From a virus, in IMG/VR virus record IMGVR_UViG_3300035199_000156, positions 1-23,588 of that record: 23,588 nt of DNA; one strand, 5' to 3'. The position numbers were made by a program, and so were the translations under genes. The notes beneath the pieces are model-generated. The model did not search any database and was not told the DNA's origin. It saw only the letters and a list, made by a program, of their open reading frames with translations. Of the stretch, positions 1 through 6,616 are shown one piece after another (the stretch's first letter is position 1; each line of letters opens with the position of its first letter).

Positions 1-312
1 TCAAACATTATCATTATCTTCTCCTCCATTATATTGTTTCATCCAATCTGTTAAATACATTCTAGCTTTATCTTTAGGTAATTCAAAATGTTTTTCCAGA
101 TATACACCTGCTCCAAACATATTAGTTTCACCAGTTTCTCTTAATTGCTCAAGATATAGATAAACTTCGTTTCTCCAAAATTCATCATTTACCATTTTAT
201 CTGGTAAATCTTCTTCTTCCATACAATCTTCACACATCCTTTCATCAGTATCCATAAATTGTTCTTCTACCTGCTTTTCACATTGACAGCAAGTCCATCT
301 TATATTTCCCAT
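1..312 (-). CDS. Small zinc-ribbon-like phage protein
   Basis: A complete 103-aa protein that I cannot assign to a named family. The N-terminus has a Cys cluster (C8/C9, C11, C27, C30) arranged like a small zinc ribbon, followed by an acidic linker and a helical C-terminal part (about residues 40-95) rich in charged and aromatic residues. The start ATG is preceded by AAAGGAG eight bases upstream, and it overlaps the stop of the upstream gene in a TAATG junction, so translation is probably coupled. It is the last gene of the leftward block visible here. A DNA-binding or regulatory role is possible but not shown. Confidence 0.75.
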   Translation of the reverse strand: MGNIRWTCCQCEKQVEEQFMDTDERMCEDCMEEEDLPDKMVNDEFWRNEVYLYLEQLRETGETNMFGAGVYLEKHFELPKDKARMYLTDWMKQYNGGEDNDNV

Positions 313-584
313 TATTCATCTCCTTTATGTCCTATTGATGTAACCATATTGATTTTTTCTTCTCTATTTCTATTCCATTCTTTTGCTATTTCTTTATTAA
401 TATCAGATATACGAACAACATTATGTTCATCAGCTGTTGTTGGTTCTCCATCTAATATTGATTGTATCATGTCATCTAAACCTAGTGTCTTGTTTGCAAT
501 CTCTTTTAATCCATTTTCTAACCATTCAATGCGTAATTCAAGTTCTTGTTCTAAAGACGTTATTGGTTCTAATGTTTTAGACAT
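312..584 (-). CDS. Small acidic helical hypothetical protein
   Basis: A 90-aa protein of unknown function, mostly charged and predicted helical, with Leu/Ile heptad-like spacing in its first 40 residues (LEQELELRIEWLENGLKEIA). I chose the ATG at 584 because GAAGAGG lies just upstream. An in-frame TTG at 599 would extend the protein by five residues but would put the start inside that SD sequence. The start lies one base beyond the stop of the upstream gene, and the gene's own stop overlaps the next ATG, so it is part of a coupled run. Confidence 0.65.
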   Translation of the reverse strand: MSKTLEPITSLEQELELRIEWLENGLKEIANKTLGLDDMIQSILDGEPTTADEHNVVRISDINKEIAKEWNRNREEKINMVTSIGHKGDE

Positions 585-585
585 A

Positions 586-801
586 CTAAGCCTCTTCAAT
601 TTCTTCTACTTGTGTTAATACAGCTCTAAGATATTCATTACCATTCTTTGCTTTACCTGGCCATATGGCTAGTTGTAATTCATATTTCTCACCACCTATC
701 TCAAGTTCAAACTTATTACCTGAATATGGAGGTCTGTTTCCATCTGTTTCTTTGTTCTGAAATGCATTTCCTGAACCTACTTTAGTGTATTTATTAGGCA
801 T
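586..801 (-). CDS. Small beta-rich phage protein (DUF736-like pattern)
   Basis: A 71-aa protein. The opening pattern KVGSGNAFQNKETDGNRPPY, followed by short beta-strand-like stretches (FELEIGGEKYELQLAIW, LRAVLTQVEEI), resembles small phage proteins that carry an OB- or DUF736-like beta fold. This is recalled similarity, not a search result. The start ATG has AAGGA about seven bases upstream, inside the end of the upstream gene; the two genes overlap by eight bases. The C-terminus is acidic. The function is unknown. Confidence 0.65.
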   Translation of the reverse strand: MPNKYTKVGSGNAFQNKETDGNRPPYSGNKFELEIGGEKYELQLAIWPGKAKNGNEYLRAVLTQVEEIEEA

Positions 802-982
802 AACTATTCCTTTCTTTTAGTTTCTTTTTTGATTCTACTGCTTTGACTATTTCATCACAGCATTTTGGGTGATACCATGAGTTGCTATATACTTTTATAT
901 TACTTCCTTTCTTTATAATATTAAAGCATAGAGGACAACATGACATCCTTTTTGCTTTCATTAATGTAGATACTTTAGGCAT
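794..982 (-). CDS. Small CxxC/HxxC zinc-finger protein
   Basis: A 62-aa basic protein with a compact zinc-binding signature. C16-x2-C19 is followed by H38-x2-C41 after about 18 residues, in a context (VYSNSWYHPKCC) that resembles PARP-type or similar single zinc fingers. The Lys-rich C-terminal helix (KAVESKKKLKERN) could contact nucleic acid. The upstream SD is weak (the sequence before ATG is A/T-rich), so initiation may depend on coupling to the 36-aa gene just upstream. The function is not known. Confidence 0.6.
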   Translation of the reverse strand: MPKVSTLMKAKRMSCCPLCFNIIKKGSNIKVYSNSWYHPKCCDEIVKAVESKKKLKERNSYA

Positions 983-984
983 AT

Positions 985-1095
985 CTATTTAAATGGTGAT
1001 TCTAAGAATTTCTTTAATCCTTTTACTATTCTTGACCAGAATTTATCTTCTTCACCTCTGAAATTGTTTGGTATGTTTTTCTTTTTTCTCGGCAT
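985..1095 (-). CDS. Basic 36-aa micro-protein
   Basis: A short ORF starting MPRKKKNIPNNFRGEED and ending KKFLESPFK. It has a good SD (AGAGG, six bases before the ATG) and fits the tight spacing of the operon, with its stop two bases before the next start. Its first part overlaps the 3' end of the neighbouring 135-aa gene by 44 bases in another frame. It is Lys/Arg-rich with one Trp and could be a small nucleic-acid-associated peptide. No family is recognised. Support is SD plus position only. Confidence 0.5.
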   Translation of the reverse strand: MPRKKKNIPNNFRGEEDKFWSRIVKGLKKFLESPFK

Positions 1096-1459
1096 TTTTA
1101 ACCTCTTTTTTTATTTTTATTAGTGTTGTTCTTAACTTGTCAAGTTTTCTAGCTCCAAATTTCGTCATTCTATCTCTTTCCCATCCTAAATCATTGACAC
1201 ATTCTTCCATTACTTCTAGTAATTCCTTCCTTTTCATCATTACTCCTAATTTACAGCTTACGCAATATTTTCTTTTCAATTTATATGTAGGCAATGAATC
1301 ATAATATATAGTTCCACCAGTAAATTTGATTTCCCATACAGTATTACATCCATTACAAACACTAAGTCTGTTTGATTCTTTGCTATTGTTATTAATACTT
1401 CCAGATTTTTTCTGGTTATGAGTGCTTTTACTACCAAGCATTTCTATTACCCAGTCCAT
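1052..1459 (-). CDS. Zinc-ribbon protein with helical tail
   Basis: A 135-aa protein of unknown role. A Ser/Asn-rich N-terminal segment is followed by a four-Cys zinc ribbon (C35-x2-C38 and C66-x2-C69) and then a long charged helical C-terminal half (residues 72-135, rich in Lys and Arg). The start has a strong SD (AAGGAG) about six bases upstream. The beginning overlaps the 3' end of a 31-aa micro-ORF in another frame. It could be a small transcription or DNA-binding factor, but nothing in the sequence proves it. Confidence 0.7.
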   Translation of the reverse strand: MDWVIEMLGSKSTHNQKKSGSINNNSKESNRLSVCNGCNTVWEIKFTGGTIYYDSLPTYKLKRKYCVSCKLGVMMKRKELLEVMEECVNDLGWERDRMTKFGARKLDKLRTTLIKIKKEVKNAEKKEKHTKQFQR

Positions 1460-1542
1460 ATCTTCTCCTTATATATTAGGAGCATGGTAGCGAACCACCA
1501 AGCCATTTCATTTAAGTCACCTTTTATTGTGAATAATCGCAT
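1447..1542 (-). CDS. 31-aa putative membrane micro-protein
   Basis: A small ORF, MRLFTIKGDLNE followed by a hydrophobic stretch (MAWWFATMLLIY) and KEKIWTG. The SD AGGAG sits six bases before the ATG. That SD lies inside a perfect 10-bp inverted repeat (1475-1484 with 1546-1555) whose other arm is inside this ORF, so the ribosome site may be masked in the mRNA. Its 3' end overlaps the start of the 135-aa gene, which suggests coupling. It could be a leader peptide instead of a functional protein. Confidence 0.45.
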   Translation of the reverse strand: MRLFTIKGDLNEMAWWFATMLLIYKEKIWTG

Positions 1543-1555
1543 TTTTGCTCCTAAT
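1475..1555 (-). promoter_or_regulatory. Perfect 10-bp inverted repeat masking an SD site
   Basis: ATTAGGAGCA at 1475-1484 and TGCTCCTAAT at 1546-1555 are exact reverse complements separated by 61 bases. In the leftward mRNA the upstream arm contains the SD of the 31-aa ORF and the downstream arm lies within that ORF, so pairing would hide the ribosome-binding site until a ribosome or other factor opens it. The repeat is directly visible; regulation is inferred. Confidence 0.45.
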
Positions 1556-1557
1556 AA

Positions 1558-1734
1558 TTTAAGAGAGATAAAAGTCTGAGTTTTATGTGCAAGACCACAG
1601 GTACCAATGTCAGCTAAACTCTCTTATTAATTATAAGCTGGCGTGGATAGTTACAACGCATCAAGTTACAAGACTCCTGTTAAGGACATAGTTAGACTTC
1701 AGCATGCACGTGCCACCACTACCAGCTTAATTAC
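1558..1734 (-). ncRNA. Two adjacent structured RNA hairpins (non-coding)
   Basis: This gene-free stretch follows the SSB-like gene. In the leftward transcript the first element has outer arms CCAGCTTA (1722-1729) and TAAGCTGG (1634-1641), continued inward by CCAC/GTGG, ATGC/GCAT (1704-1707, 1658-1661) and ACTT/AAGT (1696-1699, 1663-1666). It ends in a TCCT/AGGA stem with a four-base loop at 1675-1686. The second element has arms CTCTCTTA (1619-1626) and TAAGAGAG (1560-1567). No credible ORF with an SD fills the stretch, and I could not fold it as a tRNA. It may be an untranslated regulatory or processing element, or a small RNA. Confidence 0.45.
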
Positions 1735-2304
1735 TTAAAATGGAACGTCAGTATCCTTAGGTGCTTCTTTACGAGCTCCGTCATTCCAAGGAAACACATT
1801 TAATACTCTTAATGATGTTTTATCTTCTCCATCTTTATTAGTATATGTATATGCTTTAACATCAACTAGTGAAGGCATACCGATTACATCTTCTTCTTCT
1901 ATCTCGCTTAACTCGATAGAGCCATTCTCATTAGTTGGAAATTCAATACCTATATTAGTAAAGAATTCCTTGTACGTTCTGTTTTTCCATCTTTGGTCTT
2001 TAGGCAATTTTGGTGTTAACCATACGCCTGCTGACCTGTATTTCTTTCCAGTCATAAATCCTGCAGAAATCATTTCAGGTTCACCATCTTTATCCAATGG
2101 CTCATACACATTATCATTTCTAACATATTTATGAACTTCCATACTTTTACATTCTTCAGCAAGAGTGAATTCAATATTGAATACTTTACTTCCTGAATCG
2201 AATGTTCTTACATCAAAGCCTGAAACATGAGCTGGATATTTACCTGGATTAGCAGCTTGGTATCCATCTGTTCCATCTTCAAATGTAGCATCAAATTGTT
2301 TCAT
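1735..2304 (-). CDS. Single-stranded DNA-binding-like protein
   Basis: A 189-aa protein with beta-rich segments (GKYPAHVSGFDVRTF, VFNIEFTLAEE, VDVKAYTYTNKDGEDKTSLR) and a C-terminal acidic tail ending DTDVPF. That tail resembles the DDDIPF-type tip that SSB proteins use to recruit partners. The pattern also recalls DUF669-type phage proteins that occur in recombination modules. I infer that it coats ssDNA during phage replication and recombination, together with the annealing protein and nuclease encoded just upstream. The start is placed at the ATG at 2304, with GGAG six bases upstream, not at the preceding TTG. The family match comes from recalled features, and an unrelated OB-fold protein is possible. 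Confidence 0.55.
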   Translation of the reverse strand: MKQFDATFEDGTDGYQAANPGKYPAHVSGFDVRTFDSGSKVFNIEFTLAEECKSMEVHKYVRNDNVYEPLDKDGEPEMISAGFMTGKKYRSAGVWLTPKLPKDQRWKNRTYKEFFTNIGIEFPTNENGSIELSEIEEEDVIGMPSLVDVKAYTYTNKDGEDKTSLRVLNVFPWNDGARKEAPKDTDVPF

Positions 2305-2315
2305 CAATACTCCAA

Positions 2316-2582
2316 TTACTGTTCTTTAGTTGCATATTTATCAAGCAGTTTATTAAACTCTTGCCTGAGGTTAACCATGTCTTTAGATGGCTTAGATTGT
2401 TTACCAAGTCCTTTAAAATATAGCTGAGGATATACTTTCCCTTTGCCATTTGTAAAGTAATACTTGATTCCACGAGCTCTAGTGCCTACAAGATTCTTGC
2501 TTTCAAGCTCTTTTACAGCTTTAGTATCAAGTACACCAGCTTTCTTTAAGTCATCTACTTCTTTTATTGTTAATCGGCCCAT
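2316..2582 (-). CDS. Small basic hypothetical protein
   Basis: An 88-aa Lys-rich protein. The first about 30 residues (MGRLTIKEVDDLKKAGVLDT onward) look helical and somewhat like a helix-turn-helix, followed by a beta-like segment (GIKYYFTNGKGKVYPQLYF) and a charged helical tail. It overlaps the upstream 85-aa gene by 13 bases, and AGG-rich sequence precedes the start. It lies between the annealing-protein and SSB-like genes, so a role in DNA metabolism is plausible. No family is recognised. Confidence 0.6.
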   Translation of the reverse strand: MGRLTIKEVDDLKKAGVLDTKAVKELESKNLVGTRARGIKYYFTNGKGKVYPQLYFKGLGKQSKPSKDMVNLRQEFNKLLDKYATKEQ

Positions 2583-2827
2583 GCCTTTTCCTTTCCTTGT
2601 TTATAAGTTACCTCATTTATATCTGTTTCGCCTTCTACTGCGAAGCTGAAATAACTTGGGTTTACGGTTATTTGTTCACTTTTATCTGTTTTAAAGCACA
2701 TCATATTCTTTCCATGAAACTGTTTTGTGCCTTCATAGATTACATTCTTAAAGGTACATCCGTCATTCATTCCTACTGTATAACGGGAACCTTCTGTCAG
2801 AATCTTTTCACTATAATGTTGATTCAT
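2570..2827 (-). CDS. Small hypothetical protein in the recombination cluster
   Basis: An 85-aa protein with alternating short beta-like segments (SRYTVGMNDGCTFKNVIYEG, HGKNMMCFKT, QITVNPSYFSFAVEGE), suggesting a small beta barrel or SH3-like fold. Its ATG overlaps the stop of the annealing-protein gene, so the two are probably translated together. The function is unknown. Confidence 0.6.
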   Translation of the reverse strand: MNQHYSEKILTEGSRYTVGMNDGCTFKNVIYEGTKQFHGKNMMCFKTDKSEQITVNPSYFSFAVEGETDINEVTYKQGKEKAWAD

Positions 2828-3438
2828 TATTTCATTTCCTTCAGTTTATCCAATGATTGTTCAAAGTTATATGAATTTATTTCTCTGGTATCTATCTTTT
2901 CAGCAATAATAGTATGAGTATCTTCATTCACATTACCAGCTAAATCAAGTAATTGCTGTATCTGACTTGTTTCTAATTCATATTCATCTATCTGATTACG
3001 ATAAACATCATCAGCAATATTCATATACATATTAAATGCTTTCTTAATAGTATCAGTATTAGCAGCTTTTAAATCATTTCCAACGTCTACAAATTCGTCT
3101 GAACCTCGTTTCTTCTGTATTCTATGAGCTGCAACACAATCACCTTCTCTCCATATACCATTGTCAAACCATTTTAATCTGCCATGTACTTCATATGCTT
3201 CACTTCCTAATGCTGCACACTTTATGATAGTCCAACTCCATCCGGGATAAAACTTATCAGCTAAGTCTCTCATATAACCATATCTAACATAATCAAGACC
3301 CATCTTTTGTTGTATATACTTTTGAGGTGTCTTCATATTGCTAACAGTTTTATGATAACCATGATGTTGCTTACGACTCTCTATATTCTGTATAGAACTC
3401 TCATTAAGCACAGCTATCTTATTGTCTTTCTTTGCCAT
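2827..3438 (-). CDS. RAD52/Sak-like single-strand annealing protein
   Basis: A 203-aa protein. A segment around residues 55-150 has features of RAD52-family phage annealases: an aromatic-rich stretch (FYPGWSWTIIKC, 63-74), a strand pair (AYEVHGRLKWFDNGIWREGD), and a signature-like helix (NDLKAANTDTIKKAFNMYMN, 121-140) matching the 'KxAxTDxxKKA' pattern of Sak/RAD52 proteins. Such proteins bind ssDNA and anneal complementary strands. The neighbour directly upstream is an Fe-S PD-(D/E)XK nuclease, and an SSB-like gene lies downstream, the usual partners of an annealase. The C-terminal third (150-203) is acidic and helical. Function is inferred from pattern and context. Confidence 0.55.
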   Translation of the reverse strand: MAKKDNKIAVLNESSIQNIESRKQHHGYHKTVSNMKTPQKYIQQKMGLDYVRYGYMRDLADKFYPGWSWTIIKCAALGSEAYEVHGRLKWFDNGIWREGDCVAAHRIQKKRGSDEFVDVGNDLKAANTDTIKKAFNMYMNIADDVYRNQIDEYELETSQIQQLLDLAGNVNEDTHTIIAEKIDTREINSYNFEQSLDKLKEMK

Positions 3439-3449
3439 TTTGCTTCCTT

Positions 3450-4244
3450 TTATTTAATACAATGTTGTTTATATTGACAGTATTTACACTCCCAATCTTG
3501 CATTGGTACACCTACTGCTCCATTCGGAGGAATAGATTCAATACCTTCTTCTTCATCTGTAAAATCATTCAAATCATTCCAATATGCTATAGCTGCGTGT
3601 AAAGCATCTGCAGATATTTCTGTCGTTTTCATCTTTGAATCATTTTTATTATACCATACTATATTGATAGATATATTGTTTTTAATCTTATCAATCTCAT
3701 AATTAATCTCTGTTGAGTTAAAATGAGGTAAGTCAGGCATAATTTCCTTTAGCATTCCTAATGCATATGTTGCTACCTGTAGCTCATAGTGTCCAAACGA
3801 AGGAATCATATTAATACTTTGCTTTACAGCGTTTCTACCAAACTTTCTAGTCCAACTATAAGAAGCAAGAGTTTTTAAATCGCTAACATATATTTCTATG
3901 TTATTGCCTTCCTTTCTTATAAAACAATGGTCTAGATGACCAACTACATTAAACTCAGGTATCTTTATTTCATGTTCTAATAGTACTTCTACTCCATCCG
4001 AAGGTTCTGCCTCAGATAAAGCTTGTTCTACATCAGAATGAACTATAGTACCAAGTCTTAATAGTCTTTTAGTCCTTTGGTCAAATGGTTCAGGCTCAAA
4101 TCCGTTGACTCTATACCACTGTTTCTTGTAGCAACTGCCAGCAGATGAACCTGAAAACCATTCTTCGTATTCTTTATACTTTTCCTTACGCTCTTCTTGG
4201 AGCCTGTCAAGGTAGTCATCATATATTGTCTCTAAGTTCAACAA
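3450..4244 (-). CDS. Cas4/RecB-like PD-(D/E)XK nuclease with Fe-S cysteines
   Basis: A protein of about 264 aa. Numbered from the first in-frame TTG at 4250, it shows motifs of the Cas4/RecB nuclease superfamily in order: C40 in SSAGSCYKKQ, H71 in LGTIVH, D107 in VVGHLD, D124-x-K126 in YVSDLKT, Q158xxxY162 in HYELQVATYAL, and a closing Cys set C255, C258, C264 in WECKYCQYKQHC. C40 with the last three Cys matches the 4Fe-4S arrangement of Cas4 and AddB. It probably resects DNA ends for the annealing protein encoded next to it. No ATG is available near the N-terminus; I place the start at the TTG at 4244, six bases after AAAAGGAG, with TTG at 4241 or 4250 as alternatives. Confidence 0.8.
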   Translation of the reverse strand: MLNLETIYDDYLDRLQEERKEKYKEYEEWFSGSSAGSCYKKQWYRVNGFEPEPFDQRTKRLLRLGTIVHSDVEQALSEAEPSDGVEVLLEHEIKIPEFNVVGHLDHCFIRKEGNNIEIYVSDLKTLASYSWTRKFGRNAVKQSINMIPSFGHYELQVATYALGMLKEIMPDLPHFNSTEINYEIDKIKNNISINIVWYNKNDSKMKTTEISADALHAAIAYWNDLNDFTDEEEGIESIPPNGAVGVPMQDWECKYCQYKQHCIK

Positions 4245-4275
4245 TATCAACTCCTTTTGGTGTAGAGAATTTACT

Positions 4276-4644
4276 TTAAATCAATGAATTTGTCAAGTTT
4301 TCCACTCTTGCAAATATATAATCCGGTGCCTTCTCAAAGTATTTTAATAAAGCAGGACATAACCATCCTTCCATATTCTCATCATCCCATGAATACCAAT
4401 TTCCTTCATGTTCTTCATGCAATTTTGTCAATGATACATTCATTCCTGGAAATGAACCTGCTGAAAATATCAATTTAAATCCATTCTCAGCATTTTCTAT
4501 TCCATTCATTTCTATTAGCTTGTCTATCATTTCTGGAATTCCAGCTACAAATGGTTCTTTTACAAGACCAGCTGCTTCATCATCAAATACCCACGAACCT
4601 TTATCGAAATAAGGGTTAATAACCATTAATGAATTAGTTAACAT
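4276..4644 (-). CDS. DUF6717-like protein
   Basis: A 122-aa protein. The N-terminal pattern (LMVINPYFDKGSWVFDDEAAGLVKEPFVAGIPEMIDKL), the middle GFKLIFSAGSFPGMNVSL and the C-terminal GNWYSWDDENMEGWLCPALLKYF match my memory of the DUF6717 family, found in bacteria and phages and of unknown function. The length is normal for such a single-domain protein. The start overlaps the 3' end of the zinc-motif gene upstream by seven bases. Its biochemical role is not known. Confidence 0.65.
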   Translation of the reverse strand: MLTNSLMVINPYFDKGSWVFDDEAAGLVKEPFVAGIPEMIDKLIEMNGIENAENGFKLIFSAGSFPGMNVSLTKLHEEHEGNWYSWDDENMEGWLCPALLKYFEKAPDYIFARVENLTNSLI

Positions 4645-5201
4645 ATTTCAAAACCTCCTGATTGTTCACAAAACTCTGCAAATCTTACTACCTCTTCTGA
4701 TTCAAATGGATAATGAGTTCCAAAGTTATTTTTCTTGCCTTTACCGCTACACCCATTACAAGTATAACTAGGGTCTTTCTTTCTTGCTTCTTTTCCTATC
4801 TCATCTCGTCTTTCTCCAGTTCCTTCACATATATCACATTCTTCTTTAGGTAGTGATGTTAGATATTCTTTGTATCCTAATTCATATTTCATGATAGAAC
4901 CATCTTTATCTAACTTCTTTAACCTTGAAGCAATTCGATTTGCTTTAGTTTTAGATATTCTATGTCCATCATTAAATTCGCCATTTTCCATATCTTTCTC
5001 TGTCAGTATATCATCACAAGATACAGTCACATATTGCCACAATGGTCTCCAATACCATACATTAGCTCTAAAATATGAACCGGGTGTTTCATCTTGGTAT
5101 TTAAAGAAAGCATCTGCTTGTTTTTTATTTCCCCAATCTGTTATAACAGGCTTAGGTGTGTCTCCTTTTGGATTTAATCCATATAAATCGAATCCCATCA
5201 T
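4638..5201 (-). CDS. Phage protein with two DnaJ-like CxxCxGxG motifs
   Basis: A 187-aa protein. It opens with GFDLYGLNPKGD, then an aromatic patch (SYFRANVWYWRPLW, 42-55) and a NGEFNDGHRI motif, an architecture seen in many uncharacterised phage proteins. The C-terminal third carries two zinc half-sites of DnaJ type, CDICEGTG (122-129) and CNGCSGKG (148-155). It is not a chaperone by itself because no J-domain is present. The SD AAAGGAGG lies just upstream. Two consecutive ATGs (5201 and 5198) are possible; the second has the better spacing. The function is unknown. Confidence 0.65.
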   Translation of the reverse strand: MMGFDLYGLNPKGDTPKPVITDWGNKKQADAFFKYQDETPGSYFRANVWYWRPLWQYVTVSCDDILTEKDMENGEFNDGHRISKTKANRIASRLKKLDKDGSIMKYELGYKEYLTSLPKEECDICEGTGERRDEIGKEARKKDPSYTCNGCSGKGKKNNFGTHYPFESEEVVRFAEFCEQSGGFEIC

Positions 5202-5209
5202 ATCCTCCT

Positions 5210-6004
5210 TTAATACAGTTTAATTGGGTTACGGTTGTTGTAATTATACACTTCTTCAATCATTCTAAGATAATCAAAGACTCTTGTACAATATACAAAC
5301 TTCATTGGCACTTGTTCTACTTTGTGCAACATCTTCTCATGCTCAAATTCAGGATGAGTCATTAAATCCATGTACACTTTTAAGAATGTACGATGACGGT
5401 ATATCTTGTCATTGAAATCTCTGAATTGCTGTATTTTACTAAGCAAATCATGTACAAGGTCTAATCTCTGTGTTACCCTGAATTCACCTCTTCTAAACTC
5501 ATCAAGCATAGTCTTATCATTTCTACCTGATAATATATGTATTAGTGTTGAAATAGGATATTGATATTTCTTACGAAACCCAGATAATACTTTATAGTCA
5601 TGTATTCCTCTGCTGCAATAATGATGTAATGAATCATGAAGAGTCCATTTATCTTGCACAGAATTAACCATACCTATATCATCAATAGCCATATCAGAAA
5701 ATCTATAATAAATAGGTAATCCTAGCTCTTTGCAAGTTATAAACCTATGCTGACCATCACTTATAATCAGTTTATCACCAGATTCACTTATAGCAACTTT
5801 AATCTCATTTTCACTAGTTAAATCTTTACGCTCAATCTCTTCTTTAAGCTTAGATGATTTTCCTGGTTTAATAAGTCTGTTGCTTTCTATAAGCATAAAC
5901 TTATCATAATCAGTAGTTACAAATGTAGGGACTAAGAATTTCTTGTCTCCAGATGCTATTGCTTCTTGTTTTCTTGTTAATTTTATTTCTTTAGTTTGCA
6001 TCAT
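5210..6004 (-). CDS. ParB-like nuclease-fold protein
   Basis: A 264-aa protein. The N-terminal third has the ParB/Srx-type core: LIISDGQHRFITCKELGLPI (79-98) matches the 'DGxHR' motif that in ParB proteins binds the CTP phosphates and in other members is linked to nuclease or kinase activity. The rest is helical and charged (about 105-264). No ParA partner is visible, so plasmid-type partitioning is unlikely from this window. Phage ParB-fold proteins are commonly free-standing, with roles in DNA binding or modification. The start overlaps the previous gene's stop (TATGATG) with AAGGA upstream; ATG at 6004 or 6001 is possible. Confidence 0.7.
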   Translation of the reverse strand: MMQTKEIKLTRKQEAIASGDKKFLVPTFVTTDYDKFMLIESNRLIKPGKSSKLKEEIERKDLTSENEIKVAISESGDKLIISDGQHRFITCKELGLPIYYRFSDMAIDDIGMVNSVQDKWTLHDSLHHYCSRGIHDYKVLSGFRKKYQYPISTLIHILSGRNDKTMLDEFRRGEFRVTQRLDLVHDLLSKIQQFRDFNDKIYRHRTFLKVYMDLMTHPEFEHEKMLHKVEQVPMKFVYCTRVFDYLRMIEEVYNYNNRNPIKLY

Positions 6005-6297
6005 ACTTCCTTTGTTTTAGTTCTAAAATAATAAACAGATTGCCATCCACAGTCTTCATCATACCAACATACATCATCAATTTTTACAGGGCAATGCTCT
6101 TCTATGTATAATATGTCTTCATCTTTAATATAATCCCAATGTCCAATTCTTAGCATTTTAATACCAGTTGCTTCGAATCCTCTTGGATTAGATATGAATT
6201 CTATATCATCTTTATTGTATCCTTTCATTACTAACAATAGTTTCATTTTATGCTCTATTGGAGTAACAGCAGGATATGTTCCAGTATATATCATCAT
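6001..6297 (-). CDS. Small hypothetical protein
   Basis: A 98-aa protein with a mixed alpha/beta look: MMIYTGTYPAVTP, a helix (IEHKMKLLLVMKGY), then acidic and aromatic segments ending in DDVCWYDEDCGWQSVYYFRT. The two Cys in the C-terminal part are not in an obvious zinc pattern. The ATG overlaps the preceding stop (TAATG) and there is little SD, so initiation is probably by re-initiation. Its stop overlaps the ParB-like gene. No family is recognised. Confidence 0.6.
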   Translation of the reverse strand: MMIYTGTYPAVTPIEHKMKLLLVMKGYNKDDIEFISNPRGFEATGIKMLRIGHWDYIKDEDILYIEEHCPVKIDDVCWYDEDCGWQSVYYFRTKTKEV

Positions 6298-6422
6298 TAA
6301 ACAGTTTTATTCTTATTAAGTTTACGTTTTTTACGAGCAATTTGAGCTGGTGTACGACCATTCTCTTTTAATTTTTCGTTAATTTTACGTTTATTCATTT
6401 TATTAAGCTTACTATTTCTCAT
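6297..6422 (-). CDS. Highly basic 41-aa micro-protein
   Basis: A short ORF (MRNSKLNKMNKRKINEKLKE onward, ending KKRKLNKNKTV) of which nearly half is Lys/Arg. It fits exactly between two genes with TAATG overlaps at both ends, and GAGG lies about ten bases upstream of its ATG. The segment NGRTPAQIARKKRKL could be a small DNA- or RNA-binding helix. Its coupled position and charge make it more likely real than chance, but no homologue is recognised. Confidence 0.55.
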   Translation of the reverse strand: MRNSKLNKMNKRKINEKLKENGRTPAQIARKKRKLNKNKTV

Positions 6423-6616
6423 TATTCATCATCCTCTGTAATAACATTATGTTCACTTTGACCTAATACCCATCTTAATGCTTTGACTTCACCTTTCACC
6501 TTAAAATATTCTCTATCTCTGTATGCGGTTGAACTGTTATCAGATTCAAGCTTCAATAGTCTTTCATACGCATCAACAAGACCTTGTATTATTTCATCAA
6601 CTGTTAGCTTTCTCAT
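6422..6616 (-). CDS. Small helical hypothetical protein
   Basis: A 64-aa, mainly helical protein (MRKLTVDEIIQGLVDAYERL, then KGEVKALRWVLGQSE) with an acidic end. It joins its neighbours through TAATG overlaps on both sides. The composition suggests a two-helix bundle. Nothing points to a specific role. Confidence 0.6.
   Translation of the reverse strand: MRKLTVDEIIQGLVDAYERLLKLESDNSSTAYRDREYFKVKGEVKALRWVLGQSEHNVITEDDE

Noticed and set aside
1475-1555. tRNA gene suggested by the stem and a GGTTCGCT-like stretch
   Set aside because: The acceptor-like stem exists, but D, anticodon and T arms cannot be placed at normal spacing; an ORF with an SD explains the sequence better.
1558-1628. tRNA-like fold with 8-bp closing stem and a 5-bp/7-nt arm
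   Set aside because: An extra base separates the arm from the closing stem, and no anticodon or D arm fits, so I list it only as a structured element.
3450-4244. CRISPR-associated Cas4 from a phage CRISPR system
   Set aside because: No other cas gene and no repeat-spacer array are in the window; Cas4-like nucleases are common in phage recombination modules.
5210-6004. Plasmid-type partition system (phage-plasmid lifestyle)
   Set aside because: Only the ParB-like fold is present; no ParA-like gene or clear centromere repeats next to it.
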